A stretch of 64,000 nucleotides of DNA from contig NZ_JAGGNV010000027.1 in assembly GCF_018614955.1 (NCBI RefSeq), positions 205,420 through 269,419 of the forward strand, in the 5' to 3' direction. This DNA is from Variovorax paradoxus. GTDB lineage: Bacteria > Pseudomonadota > Gammaproteobacteria > Burkholderiales > Burkholderiaceae_C. A program made the translations under genes and the position numbers. The notes under the pieces are model-generated. The model was given only the letters and a program-made list of their open reading frames with translations. It searched no databases and was not told the origin of the DNA. The first letter of the stretch is position 1. Every line of letters begins with the position of its first letter. Positions 1 to 7,717 of this stretch are shown here, piece after piece.

Positions 1-1
1 C

Positions 2-133
2 CTGCGCTTCTCGTGGACCCTGGGCCCGAGCGGCGCCGAAGACCTCATCGAGGGCACCGACTTCGTCCAGCTCGAAGCGGGCAAGCTGCAGTCGGTCACG
101 GGCTTTCTCGACAAGGTGCCGGTCGGCGCCTGA
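2..133 (+). CDS. NTF2/SnoaL-like protein, C-terminal part (5' end outside window)
   Basis: The last 43 residues of a protein are open from the window edge to a TGA at 131-133. The tail contains a GTDFV motif followed by QSVTGFLDKVP, which resembles the C-terminal strand of SnoaL/NTF2-like proteins annotated in Burkholderiales. Family members are small cone-shaped proteins that may be enzymes or ligand binders. No active-site residue is visible in this piece, so the assignment rests on the tail alone. It converges on modC with only 3 bases between the two stop codons. Confidence 0.55.
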   Translation: MRFSWTLGPSGAEDLIEGTDFVQLEAGKLQSVTGFLDKVPVGA

Positions 134-136
134 ACC

Positions 137-1210
137 CTATTCGAGGATCGCGACGCCCTTGACCTGCGCATGCACGGCCGAGCCCACGCCAAGCCGCAAC
201 AGCTCGGCCGATTTGCGCGTGAGGCGCGCGAGCATGCGCGCGCCGCCGACGTCCAGCCCCACCATCACTTGCGCCGGGCCGTCTTCGGCGAGGTCGGCCA
301 CGGTCGCGGGCAGGATGTTGAGCACGCTGGTCTCGGCCTGGTGCTGCAGCGTGAGGCTCACATCGCGCGCCTGGATGCGCACCCGCACCTGCTGGCCCAC
401 GCGCGCGCCGCTGTGCGGCAGGCAGAGCGTGCCGCCCGCGAACGCGAGCTGCGTCAGGCCGTAGGCGGCTTCGTAGCCCGTCACCACCGCGGCGATCACG
501 GCACCCGCCGCATCGCCATGGGCCAGCGGCAGGTCGAGCCGCGTCATCAACGCGTTGGCCGGGCCGCTCGCAGTCACGCGTCCGGCATCGAGCAGCACCA
601 GGTGGTCGGCCAGGCGTGCCACCTCGTCGGGCGCGTGGCTCACGTAGATCACCGGCATGTCGAGCTCGACATGCAGCCGCTCGAGGTAGGGCAGCACCTC
701 GCGCTTGCGCTGCAGGTCCAGCGAGGCGAGCGGCTCGTCCATCAGCAGCAGCCTGGGGCTGGTGGCGAGCGCACGCGCGATGCCCACGCGCTGGCGTTCG
801 CCGCCCGAAAGCGTGTCGGGCCGGCGCACGAGCAGGTGGCCGATGCCCAGCAGGTCCACCGCCTGCGCGAGCGACACGCGCCGCTGGCCGGGCGCGACGC
901 GCTTCATGCCGTATTCGAGGTTGCGCCGAACGTCCAGGTGCGCGAAAAGCCGCGTCTCCTGGAACACATAGCCCAGCGGCCGCCGGTGCGTGGGCAGGAA
1001 CGTGTCGCCGTCCTGCCAGACCTCGCCGTTGATCGTCACCTGCGCGCCAGGCGCGTGCTGCAGCCCCGCGATGGCACGCAGGCAAGTGGTCTTGCCGCAG
1101 CCCGAAGGACCGAAGAGCGCGCTCACGCCGCGGCCCGGCAAGTCCAGCGCGACCTGGAGCGAGAAGCCGGGGTGGTCGACCTTCAGCTGCGCACGGACGC
1201 CATCGCTCAT
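137..1210 (-). CDS. modC: Molybdate ABC transporter ATP-binding protein ModC
   Basis: This 357-residue ATPase energises molybdate import at the inner membrane with ModB and ModA. Walker A is at residues 34-42 (GPSGCGKTT), the ABC signature LSGGERQ at 134-140 and Walker B (LLLMDEP) at 154-160. The last ~65 residues form a Mop/TOBE molybdate-binding domain, as is usual for ModC. The ATG at 1210 overlaps the modB stop by 4 bases, indicating translational coupling in a modABC operon read leftwards from the ModE-type operator at 2659-2683. Confidence 0.95.
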   Translation of the reverse strand: MSDGVRAQLKVDHPGFSLQVALDLPGRGVSALFGPSGCGKTTCLRAIAGLQHAPGAQVTINGEVWQDGDTFLPTHRRPLGYVFQETRLFAHLDVRRNLEYGMKRVAPGQRRVSLAQAVDLLGIGHLLVRRPDTLSGGERQRVGIARALATSPRLLLMDEPLASLDLQRKREVLPYLERLHVELDMPVIYVSHAPDEVARLADHLVLLDAGRVTASGPANALMTRLDLPLAHGDAAGAVIAAVVTGYEAAYGLTQLAFAGGTLCLPHSGARVGQQVRVRIQARDVSLTLQHQAETSVLNILPATVADLAEDGPAQVMVGLDVGGARMLARLTRKSAELLRLGVGSAVHAQVKGVAILE

Positions 1211-1881
1211 CGCCGCTGCCCCGTCGGATTGAGCGCATAGAGCGCCAGCAGCACGAGGAAGGAGAAGGCCACCATGCCGGCTGCCAGCCAGTGCGCCTGC
1301 ACGTACTCGAGCGCTTCGACATGGTCGTAGATCTGCACCGACATCACGCGCGTCTTGTCGGGGATGTTGCCGCCGATCATCAGCACTACGCCGAACTCGC
1401 CCACCGTGTGGGCGAAGCCCATCACGATCGCGGTGAGGTAGCCCGGCCGCGCGAGCGGCAGCACCACGCTGAAGAAGGTGTCGAGCGGCGAGGCCCTGAG
1501 CGTTGCCGCCGCTTCGAGCGGCTCCTGGCCGATGGCCTCGAAGGCGTTCTGGATCGGCTGCACCACGAAAGGCATTGAATAGACCACCGAGCCGGCTACC
1601 AGCCCGGCGAAGGTGAAGGGCAGCACGCCGATGCCGAGCCATTGCGTCAACGCGCCGATCGGCCCGTTGGGCCCCATCGTCACCAGGAAGTAGAAGCCCA
1701 GCACGGTGGGCGGCAGCACCAGCGGCAGCGCCACCAGCGCGCCGACCGGCCCTTTCCATGCCGAGCGCGTGCGCGCCAGCCACCAGGCGAGCGGCGTGCC
1801 CACGAGCAGCAGGATCAGCGTGGTCAGCGCCGCCAGCTTCAGCGTGAGGGCGATGGCGCCGAGGTCGGAGGCGGTGGGCAT
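1207..1881 (-). CDS. modB: Molybdate ABC transporter permease ModB
   Basis: This 224-residue inner-membrane permease forms the molybdate channel. It has several hydrophobic spans, the first at about residues 12-32. A cytoplasmic EAA-type loop near residue 140 ([10 protein letters not shown] followed by VVLPLARPG) docks onto the ATPase. Length is normal for ModB. It lies 12 bases after modA and overlaps modC by 4 bases, so the three genes form one operon. Confidence 0.95.
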   Translation of the reverse strand: MPTASDLGAIALTLKLAALTTLILLLVGTPLAWWLARTRSAWKGPVGALVALPLVLPPTVLGFYFLVTMGPNGPIGALTQWLGIGVLPFTFAGLVAGSVVYSMPFVVQPIQNAFEAIGQEPLEAAATLRASPLDTFFSVVLPLARPGYLTAIVMGFAHTVGEFGVVLMIGGNIPDKTRVMSVQIYDHVEALEYVQAHWLAAGMVAFSFLVLLALYALNPTGQRR

Positions 1882-1893
1882 GCAGGTCTGCGC

Positions 1894-2683
<790 letters not shown>

Positions 2684-2712
2684 GAGTGTAGAGCCAACGG
2701 CACAATCCGCGC

Positions 2713-3468
2713 ATGGCATCTCCCCGTTTCGGCGACGCGCTCGGCCATGGCATGAGCGACAAGCGCATCGACATCCTGCGCGGCATCGGCCGCACGGGCA
2801 GCATCTCCCAGGCCGCGCGCGAGGCGGCCGTGAGCTACAAGGCCGCGTGGCAAGCGGTCGCCACGCTCACCAACCTGGCCGGCGTCTCGCTGGTGGAGCG
2901 CGCGGTCGGCGGCGCGGGCGGCGGCGGCGCCGTGCTCACCGCGCACGGCGCGCAGCTGCTCGAACTGGCGGATGCGCTCGATGCGGCGCGCCGTGCCGTG
3001 CAGTCGCGCGCTGGCGCGAGCGCCGGCACCGCAGCGGCGCGGCTCTCGATCCGCACCAGCATGCGCAACCAGCTGCCGGCCACCGTCGGCGCGATCGAAT
3101 CCACCGGCCGCATCGTGCGCGTGCACATGCGGCTCGGCGGCGATGCGCAGCAGCCCATCACCGCGCGCATCACGCAGGAGAGCGCGGAACTGCTGGGCCT
3201 GGCGGAAGGCATGGCGGCGATCGCGCTGTGCAAGGCGACCGCGGTGCGCGTGGAGCGCGCTGCGGCGCCGCGAAAGACCCGGGGCAACCAGCTCGGCGGG
3301 GTGGCCCAGGGCGTGGCGCGCGGCGAGGACGGCGACGAGATCGCGATCATGCTCGACAGCGGCCTGCAGCTGGTCGGCTTCGCGCCGGCCGGCTCCGGGC
3401 TGCGCACGCGGCAGCGCGTGGTGGCTGCCATCGACGAAGCGTCGGTGGTGGTGGCGCTGCCGGGCTGA
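2713..3468 (+). CDS. modE: Molybdate-responsive transcriptional regulator ModE
   Basis: This 251-residue regulator has an N-terminal winged-helix domain of LysR type (SISQAAREAAVSYKAAWQAV, about residues 30-50). The ModE-typical glycine-rich turn before VLTAHG follows. Two Mop/TOBE domains at roughly 116-185 and 195-251 should bind molybdate. It is divergent from modABC, with the operator between them. An internal ATG at 2752 (MSDKRID) is an alternative start, because the first 13 residues are not conserved in E. coli ModE. Confidence 0.9.
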   Translation: MASPRFGDALGHGMSDKRIDILRGIGRTGSISQAAREAAVSYKAAWQAVATLTNLAGVSLVERAVGGAGGGGAVLTAHGAQLLELADALDAARRAVQSRAGASAGTAAARLSIRTSMRNQLPATVGAIESTGRIVRVHMRLGGDAQQPITARITQESAELLGLAEGMAAIALCKATAVRVERAAAPRKTRGNQLGGVAQGVARGEDGDEIAIMLDSGLQLVGFAPAGSGLRTRQRVVAAIDEASVVVALPG

Positions 3469-3478
3469 GTGCGAGGGC

Positions 3479-3946
3479 CTAGAGTCCCAGATCGCTCAGT
3501 CCGGGATGATCGTCCGGCCGCCGCCCCAGCGGCCAGAAGAACTTGCGTTCGCTTTCCTTGATCGGCAGGTCGTTGATGCTCGCATGGCGATGCGTCATCA
3601 GGCCGTGCTCGTCGAACTCCCAGTTCTCGTTGCCGTAGCTGCGGAACCAGTTGCCGGCATCGTCGTGCCACTCGTAGGCGAAGCGAACGGCGATGCGTGG
3701 GCCGCCGAAGGCCCACAGCTCCTTGATCAGGCGGTAGTCGAGCTCGCGCGCCCACTTGCGCTCGAGCAGCGCCTGCGCGGCCGCCCGGCCGATCGGGAAC
3801 TCGGCGCGGTTGCGCCAGCTCGTGTCTTCGCTGTAGGCCAGCGCGACGCGCGCCGGGTCGCGCGAATTCCAGCCGTCTTCGGCCAAGCGCACTTTCTGGG
3901 TCGCGGTTTCGAAGGTGAACGGAGGCAGGGGCGGGCGTGTTTCCAT
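3479..3946 (-). CDS. DUF1348 / NTF2-fold protein
   Basis: This 155-residue soluble protein belongs to the DUF1348 branch of the NTF2-like superfamily, recognised by the start [14 protein letters not shown], the [19 protein letters not shown] block and the [14 protein letters not shown] block. Its biochemical role is unknown. The length is typical. It is transcribed divergently from the TetR gene, with two near-identical palindromes in the 98-bp gap, so it is probably the regulated target of that repressor. Confidence 0.85.
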   Translation of the reverse strand: METRPPLPPFTFETATQKVRLAEDGWNSRDPARVALAYSEDTSWRNRAEFPIGRAAAQALLERKWARELDYRLIKELWAFGGPRIAVRFAYEWHDDAGNWFRSYGNENWEFDEHGLMTHRHASINDLPIKESERKFFWPLGRRPDDHPGLSDLGL

Positions 3947-3981
3947 GGCGGCGAGTTCCTGAAGGGGATGAACGAGATGAG

Positions 3982-3999
3982 GTAGACAACTCTGTCTAC
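3982..3999. promoter_or_regulatory. TetR-type operator O1
   Basis: Perfect palindrome GTAGACA-N4-TGTCTAC with 7-base arms, in the gap between the DUF1348 gene and the divergent tetR gene. A second copy with identical arms sits at 4018-4035, and the two centres are 36 bp apart. Duplicated, gene-proximal palindromes of this length are typical TetR-family operators. Confidence 0.75.
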
Positions 4000-4017
4000 A
4001 TGACCAGTCTAACGCAC

Positions 4018-4035
4018 GTAGACAGACCTGTCTAC
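4018..4035. promoter_or_regulatory. TetR-type operator O2
   Basis: Second copy of the palindrome GTAGACA-N4-TGTCTAC, identical in both arms to the site at 3982-3999. It ends 9 bases before the tetR ATG at 4045, where bound repressor would block both expression and ribosome access. This supports autoregulation and argues against a longer TetR reading frame starting upstream of the operators. Confidence 0.75.
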
Positions 4036-4044
4036 AATGGCTTC

Positions 4045-4632
4045 ATGCCAAGCCCCACGACCCCCGAGCTCAAGGACCGCCCCGCCAGCGAGCGCATCCT
4101 GCTGACCGCGCACGAGCTGTTCTACCGCGAAGGCATTCGCGCCACCGGCATCGACCGCGTGATCGCCGAGTCGGGCGTGACCAAGGTCACCTTCTACCGC
4201 CACTTCCCGAGCAAGAACGAGCTGATCCGCGCCTTCCTGGCCTACCGCCACGAGCGCTGGATGAAATGGTTCGTCGATGCGCTTGAGCGCCACGGCGCGC
4301 AGCGCGGCAAGGGCATCGATGCGCTGGTGCCCGCGCTGCGCGACTGGTTCGCGGATGCGGGTTATCGCGGCTGCGCCTTCCTCAACAGCGTGAGCGAGCT
4401 CGGCGCTGCCTTGCCCGAAGTAGTGGAGATGGCCCGCAGCCACAAGCGCGAGATGACGGCGGAGATCGAGAAGCTGCTGCCGCCGTCGCGCCAGCGCGCG
4501 AAGGATGCGCAGCTCATCGCACTGGCGGTCGACGGCGCCATCGTTCACGCGCAGTTCGACGAAACGCCGGACGCAGCGCTGAAGACGCTGGACCGGCTGG
4601 TGAAGCTGCTGCGAAGCAGCAGCGAAGCCTGA
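4045..4632 (+). CDS. TetR/AcrR family transcriptional regulator
   Basis: This 195-residue repressor has an N-terminal TetR helix-turn-helix at about residues 12-60 (ASERILLTAHELFYREGIRA, then DRVIAESGVTKVTFYRHFPSK). A variable ligand-binding C-terminal domain follows. The start at 4045 is preferred because an upstream in-frame extension would run through both operator palindromes. It probably represses itself and the divergent DUF1348 gene. The inducing ligand cannot be read from the sequence. Confidence 0.88.
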   Translation: MPSPTTPELKDRPASERILLTAHELFYREGIRATGIDRVIAESGVTKVTFYRHFPSKNELIRAFLAYRHERWMKWFVDALERHGAQRGKGIDALVPALRDWFADAGYRGCAFLNSVSELGAALPEVVEMARSHKREMTAEIEKLLPPSRQRAKDAQLIALAVDGAIVHAQFDETPDAALKTLDRLVKLLRSSSEA

Positions 4633-4633
4633 T

Positions 4634-4984
4634 TTACAGGCCGGCCTGGCGCGTGAACGAGATCCTCGGCTTCTTGTAGGCGGCCGGCACCTCGTCGCGA
4701 TAGAAGGCGCGGCGATCAAGGCTCGCGAACGGGTCGTGCGCCTTGGCGACCGCTTCCGCGCGAATCGTGGCGCGGTCGGCGGTGGACGTGAAGGTCTGCG
4801 CGCCGGCGCTGGCGCCATCGGCGTAGGGGTTGCCGGCGCGTGCGACAGCGACGCCCTCGGCGGCCACTTCCGAGCGGCTGGCCGCCGAGGTCAGGGTGTG
4901 CACGCCGTCATAGGTTTCCGCTTGCGCGCCGGCGGCGGCCACGAGCGAGAAGGCAGCAGCGGCGATGAGCTTCGAGGCATTCAT
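4634..4984 (-). CDS. Small exported protein of unknown function
   Basis: This 116-residue protein has a clear signal peptide (about residues 1-22, ending AGAQA). The mature region contains two similar blocks, each with a TSAA/TSTADR stretch followed by AEGVAVARA or AEAVAKAH. I recognise no functional domain; similar short periplasmic proteins recur in Comamonadaceae. A GGAAC sequence precedes the ATG. Its stop lies directly beside the convergent tetR stop, and a terminator for the next minus-strand gene lies just upstream, so it has its own promoter. Confidence 0.75.
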   Translation of the reverse strand: MNASKLIAAAAFSLVAAAGAQAETYDGVHTLTSAASRSEVAAEGVAVARAGNPYADGASAGAQTFTSTADRATIRAEAVAKAHDPFASLDRRAFYRDEVPAAYKKPRISFTRQAGL

Positions 4985-5041
4985 TTCGGTTCCTTCAAAT
5001 CGGTTTGTTGGTGAGATGAAGTTTGGGTGCGAAGGCCCTCG

Positions 5042-5072
5042 AAAAAACGCCGCGAAAAGAACCGCGGCGTTT
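5042..5072 (-). terminator. Rho-independent terminator after the zinc-ribbon repeat gene
   Basis: Perfect 10-base arms AAACGCCGCG and CGCGGCGTTT enclose an 8-base loop. On the minus strand the stem is followed by a run of six T. It lies 41 bases beyond the TAG of the gene at 5113-6069 and separates it from the small exported protein downstream. Confidence 0.85.
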
Positions 5073-5112
5073 GCGACTTGGAAACAATGGGACGCGCCGT
5101 CCCTCGACGGCG

Positions 5113-6069
5113 CTACCTCGTGCGAGGCGCGCGAACCGGATTGACCAGCGGTCCGGGGCCGATGGCGATCGGCGGTCCTGCGTCGTCGGCGGTCCATGCG
5201 GGCGAGCGCGACGAGCTGACCAGCGGACCCGGACCCGGAATGATCGGCGGGCCCGGGTCGTCCAGGCTCGATGCGGGCGTGCGCGCGGAACTGACCAGCG
5301 GCCCGGGACCCGGCACGATCGGCGGCCCCGGATCGTCGCGCATCCATGCCTGCGCGCGCGCAGAGCCGACCAGCGGCCCCGGACCGGGCGCGATTGGTGG
5401 CCCCGAGTCGCCGCGGGCCCATGCGGGCGTGTACGCCTGCTGCGGCGCTGGCGGTGGGTCCACACGAATACGCTCCGTGGACGCGGTGGAGCGGCGACTC
5501 GCGGCGGGTGCCGCCGCGGATTTCTCCGCGCTGGGCTGAGAAGGCTTCGCAGCGAGTGTTGCAGGTGCAGGTGTAGGCGCGGGTGCAGGCGCAGGCACCG
5601 CGGGCGCGGCCACGACGGGCACAGCAGGTGCGGGCGCTGCGGCTGGCGGTGGTGTCGACGCGGGCTTGGGCACTGCCACCGCAGCTTTTTCCGACGATGG
5701 CATTCTGGCTTCAGGTGCCGGTTCCATCGTGTTCAGTTTCGGCCACCACGACGACTCGCCGACATCGCGCGTGACGTACACATACCAGCCGATGAAAGCG
5801 ATGCTCATGGCGACGGCCGACAACCCCAGACGAAGCCAGAAGGCCGGCGTCTCGGCCGGCAGCAGAGCGAGAGAAGGGTTCCTGCGTCGCGACGGGCCGT
5901 CCAGGGACGGGATGGAGTCTTCGAATCCTGTTGTCCTTGGGGTCGGCCTTATCGCTTCGAGTGCCGACGGGCCGGTCGGGGCAAAGCCGGGCAGCCGGCC
6001 GGCGCAGCCGCTGCAGAACATGGCTTTCTCGCGGTTGGGGGCCCCGCAAATCGGACAAGCGACGGACAT
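5113..6069 (-). CDS. Zinc-ribbon membrane protein with four C-terminal 25-residue repeats
   Basis: This 318-residue protein starts at the ATG at 6069, preceded by an AGGAAG ribosome site. Residues 5-22 hold a CPICG...CSGC zinc ribbon. One transmembrane span (LRLGLSAVAMSIAFIGWYVYV) lies near residues 77-97. A long Ala/Pro-rich segment follows, then four tandem repeats each centred on GPPIxPGPGPLV. The layout suggests a cytoplasmic metal-binding head and a low-complexity, probably periplasmic tail. No enzymatic motif is visible and the function is unknown. A strong terminator follows the gene. Confidence 0.75.
   Translation of the reverse strand: MSVACPICGAPNREKAMFCSGCAGRLPGFAPTGPSALEAIRPTPRTTGFEDSIPSLDGPSRRRNPSLALLPAETPAFWLRLGLSAVAMSIAFIGWYVYVTRDVGESSWWPKLNTMEPAPEARMPSSEKAAVAVPKPASTPPPAAAPAPAVPVVAAPAVPAPAPAPTPAPATLAAKPSQPSAEKSAAAPAASRRSTASTERIRVDPPPAPQQAYTPAWARGDSGPPIAPGPGPLVGSARAQAWMRDDPGPPIVPGPGPLVSSARTPASSLDDPGPPIIPGPGPLVSSSRSPAWTADDAGPPIAIGPGPLVNPVRAPRTR
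5116..5421 (-). repeat. Four tandem 75-bp coding repeats (25 residues each)
   Basis: The 3' end of the zinc-ribbon gene encodes four consecutive units of about 25 residues. Each has an acidic pair, the core GPPI(A/V/I)xGPGPLV and a Ser/Ala/Arg-rich spacer. The core is almost invariant and the spacers vary, as expected for an expanding and diverging array. The last unit is two residues longer and ends the protein. Confidence 0.85.
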
Positions 6070-6149
6070 GAACAAACTTCCTGCGTAAAAAACCAAGTAT
6101 TTGCGTACTGTCCACGTGCAGCGGCGTCTGTCTGTCAGCCGTTTCCCAC

Positions 6150-6302
6150 GTCGTGCTGCGCAACGCGCGCGTCCTGGCCGCACTATTTGCGCAGCTTATG
6201 GATCAGGAAGGATTCAACGACTGCGGGCACCTGATGGCCGAGGAGGCGCCCGAGGAGGTGCTCGCTGCCGTGCTTCCCTTTCTGCAGCGCCACGCCGTGT
6301 GA
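6150..6302 (+). pseudogene. Remnant of an alpha/beta hydrolase C-terminus
   Basis: A reading frame ending with TGA at 6300-6302 encodes NDCGHLMAEEAPEEVLAAVL and a short tail. This is the conserved end of alpha/beta hydrolases, where the His is the catalytic-triad base and an acidic-Pro-Glu helix closes the fold. There is no start codon with a ribosome site and no nucleophile region upstream. The neighbouring 5' sequence belongs to the divergent zinc-ribbon gene. I infer a decayed 3' fragment of a hydrolase gene. Confidence 0.45.
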
Positions 6303-6324
6303 TCGGCAGCCGGCTGCGGGCGTG

Positions 6325-6684
6325 TCAACTGAACAGCGCAAACAGCGCGTAGAGCCCCGCGAGAAACCAGTTCACGGCCTTTGCTGCGTCCGCGTTCTCC
6401 TTCGGAATCGGCGTCAACTCGGCGCGTCTCCAGGCCCAGATGTTGTACGCGACCGCGAGGCAGGCACCGGGCACGACGACGAGAAAAGTCTGCAGGCCTG
6501 CCGCGGCGATCACGGAGACCACGAGTATCAAGACCCCGACGAACCCGATGCCGCCGGAGGTGCTCGCCAGCACGTGGGAAAGCCCGCCGCAGAATTCGCA
6601 TGTCGCCGGATTGGCGCGATCCGACCACCGCTTCGCCAAGCCGGAGATGCCGGGCTTCCGGCAGCTTGGGCAGCTGTGTTTCAC
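6325..6684 (-). CDS. Small membrane protein with treble-clef-like zinc motif
   Basis: This 119-residue protein starts at a GTG at 6684 that overlaps the stop of the preceding hydrolase gene (GTGA). Two Cys pairs, CPSC near residue 4 and CEFC near residue 30, form a zinc-ribbon-like head. Two transmembrane spans follow at about 46-66 and 68-84, then a third hydrophobic stretch at the C-terminus. The function is unknown. Coupling to the hydrolase gene suggests co-expression. Confidence 0.65.
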   Translation of the reverse strand: MKHSCPSCRKPGISGLAKRWSDRANPATCEFCGGLSHVLASTSGGIGFVGVLILVVSVIAAAGLQTFLVVVPGACLAVAYNIWAWRRAELTPIPKENADAAKAVNWFLAGLYALFALFS

Positions 6685-7573
6685 CTCTCGCCCCCAAGAT
6701 GGCGCGCGAGAAAGGTCCCGACCTTCTGCTCGTATTCGCGCTGCGCAAGCGCATGCAGGTCGACGTGCGCAGCGCCATCCACGATCCACAGCTGCTTCGG
6801 CTCGACCGCCATGCCGAAGAGCTGGCGCGACTCGTCCGCCGTGGTGCTGCGATCCTCGGCGCCGGAGATGATGAAGACGGCGGCGCCGATGCCGCCGACC
6901 CGCTCGATCGGCCGCAGCCGCGCCGCAGACACGCCGGCGCGCAGCGGCAGCTGCCACAGCAGCAGCGGCGACAGCAGTCCGCCCGCCGGGCCCAGGTAGG
7001 TCGTCAAGCGGTTTCGCACCGCCTCGTCGACCGTGGGATACATCGATTCGAGAATCACCGCCCGGACCTGCGCATCGGGCTCGCCCAGCGCGAACGCCGC
7101 CGCGCCCAGCGACACGCCGATGACGCCGATCGGCTCCAACGGCATCTCGTGTCGGAGGTGGGCCAGCGCGGCCTTCACCCCCTCGGCTTCCCGCGCGCCG
7201 AAGGTGATCCGATCGCCAGTGCTCTCGCCATGTGCGGGCAGGTCGATCAACAGGACCGAATAACCGAGCCGACGCAGGAACTGCGCGCGTCCGATCATCT
7301 GGCGGCGATCGGATCGCACGCCGTGCAGGAGCAGGATGGCGCCGGCACCGGCACCGGCACCGGCACCGGCACCGGCACCGGCATGGCCGCGGATTTGCCA
7401 GCCCGACAGACGTTCCCGGTCGGCATAGGGTATTTGCACGGCCGCCGCCGGCAGGTCCGGCGGCAAGATGCCGATGGCCGAGCGCACAGGGCGCTCAGCA
7501 ATTCGCCGACGGCGGCGGTGCACAAAGCTCCAAGCACGATGGCGGCAAGAACGAGGTAGGACCATCCGGGCAT
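6681..7573 (-). CDS. Membrane-anchored alpha/beta hydrolase, apparently frameshifted near its N-terminus
   Basis: The long frame encodes a serine hydrolase with LLLHGVRSD (oxyanion region), the nucleophile elbow GVSLGA, a catalytic Asp in SGAEDRST and a His in DGAAHVD. In another frame an ATG at 7573 begins a good membrane anchor (MPGWSYLVLAAIVLGALC). Restoring one C in the C-run near 7488-7492 would join the two into a normal protein of about 297 residues. Either the gene is a young pseudogene or there is a base-call error. The frame carries an Ala-Gly dipeptide tract from a hexanucleotide repeat. A start at 7565 would give a cytoplasmic 294-residue form. Confidence 0.6.
7342..7383 (-). repeat. 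Hexanucleotide microsatellite, seven CCGGCA units
   Basis: Seven perfect tandem copies of CCGGCA lie inside the alpha/beta hydrolase frame, where they encode alternating Ala and Gly just before the first core strand (ILLLHG). A six-base unit keeps the frame, so slippage would change linker length rather than switch the gene off. Confidence 0.95.
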
Positions 7574-7717
7574 GGTTGCGGAGTATGCGACGGCGGCGCG
7601 CCCTGTAGGCTGCCGCTGCTCGCTGGCCGACGGTATCGTCCTACGCCCAAAGACTTCTTTGCAGCGCATTACCCTTCAGCCGCGATCTCGCGGCGGCCGG
7701 AAAGAAGGAGGCACGCC

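Noticed and set aside
3937..4044. Longer start for the TetR gene at 3937
   Set aside because: The extension would run through both operator palindromes and adds non-conserved residues.
5113..5421. Regular 75-bp repeats considered as a CRISPR-like array
   Set aside because: Unit and spacing are in frame with the zinc-ribbon gene and the variation is protein-like. There are no separate identical repeats with unique spacers.
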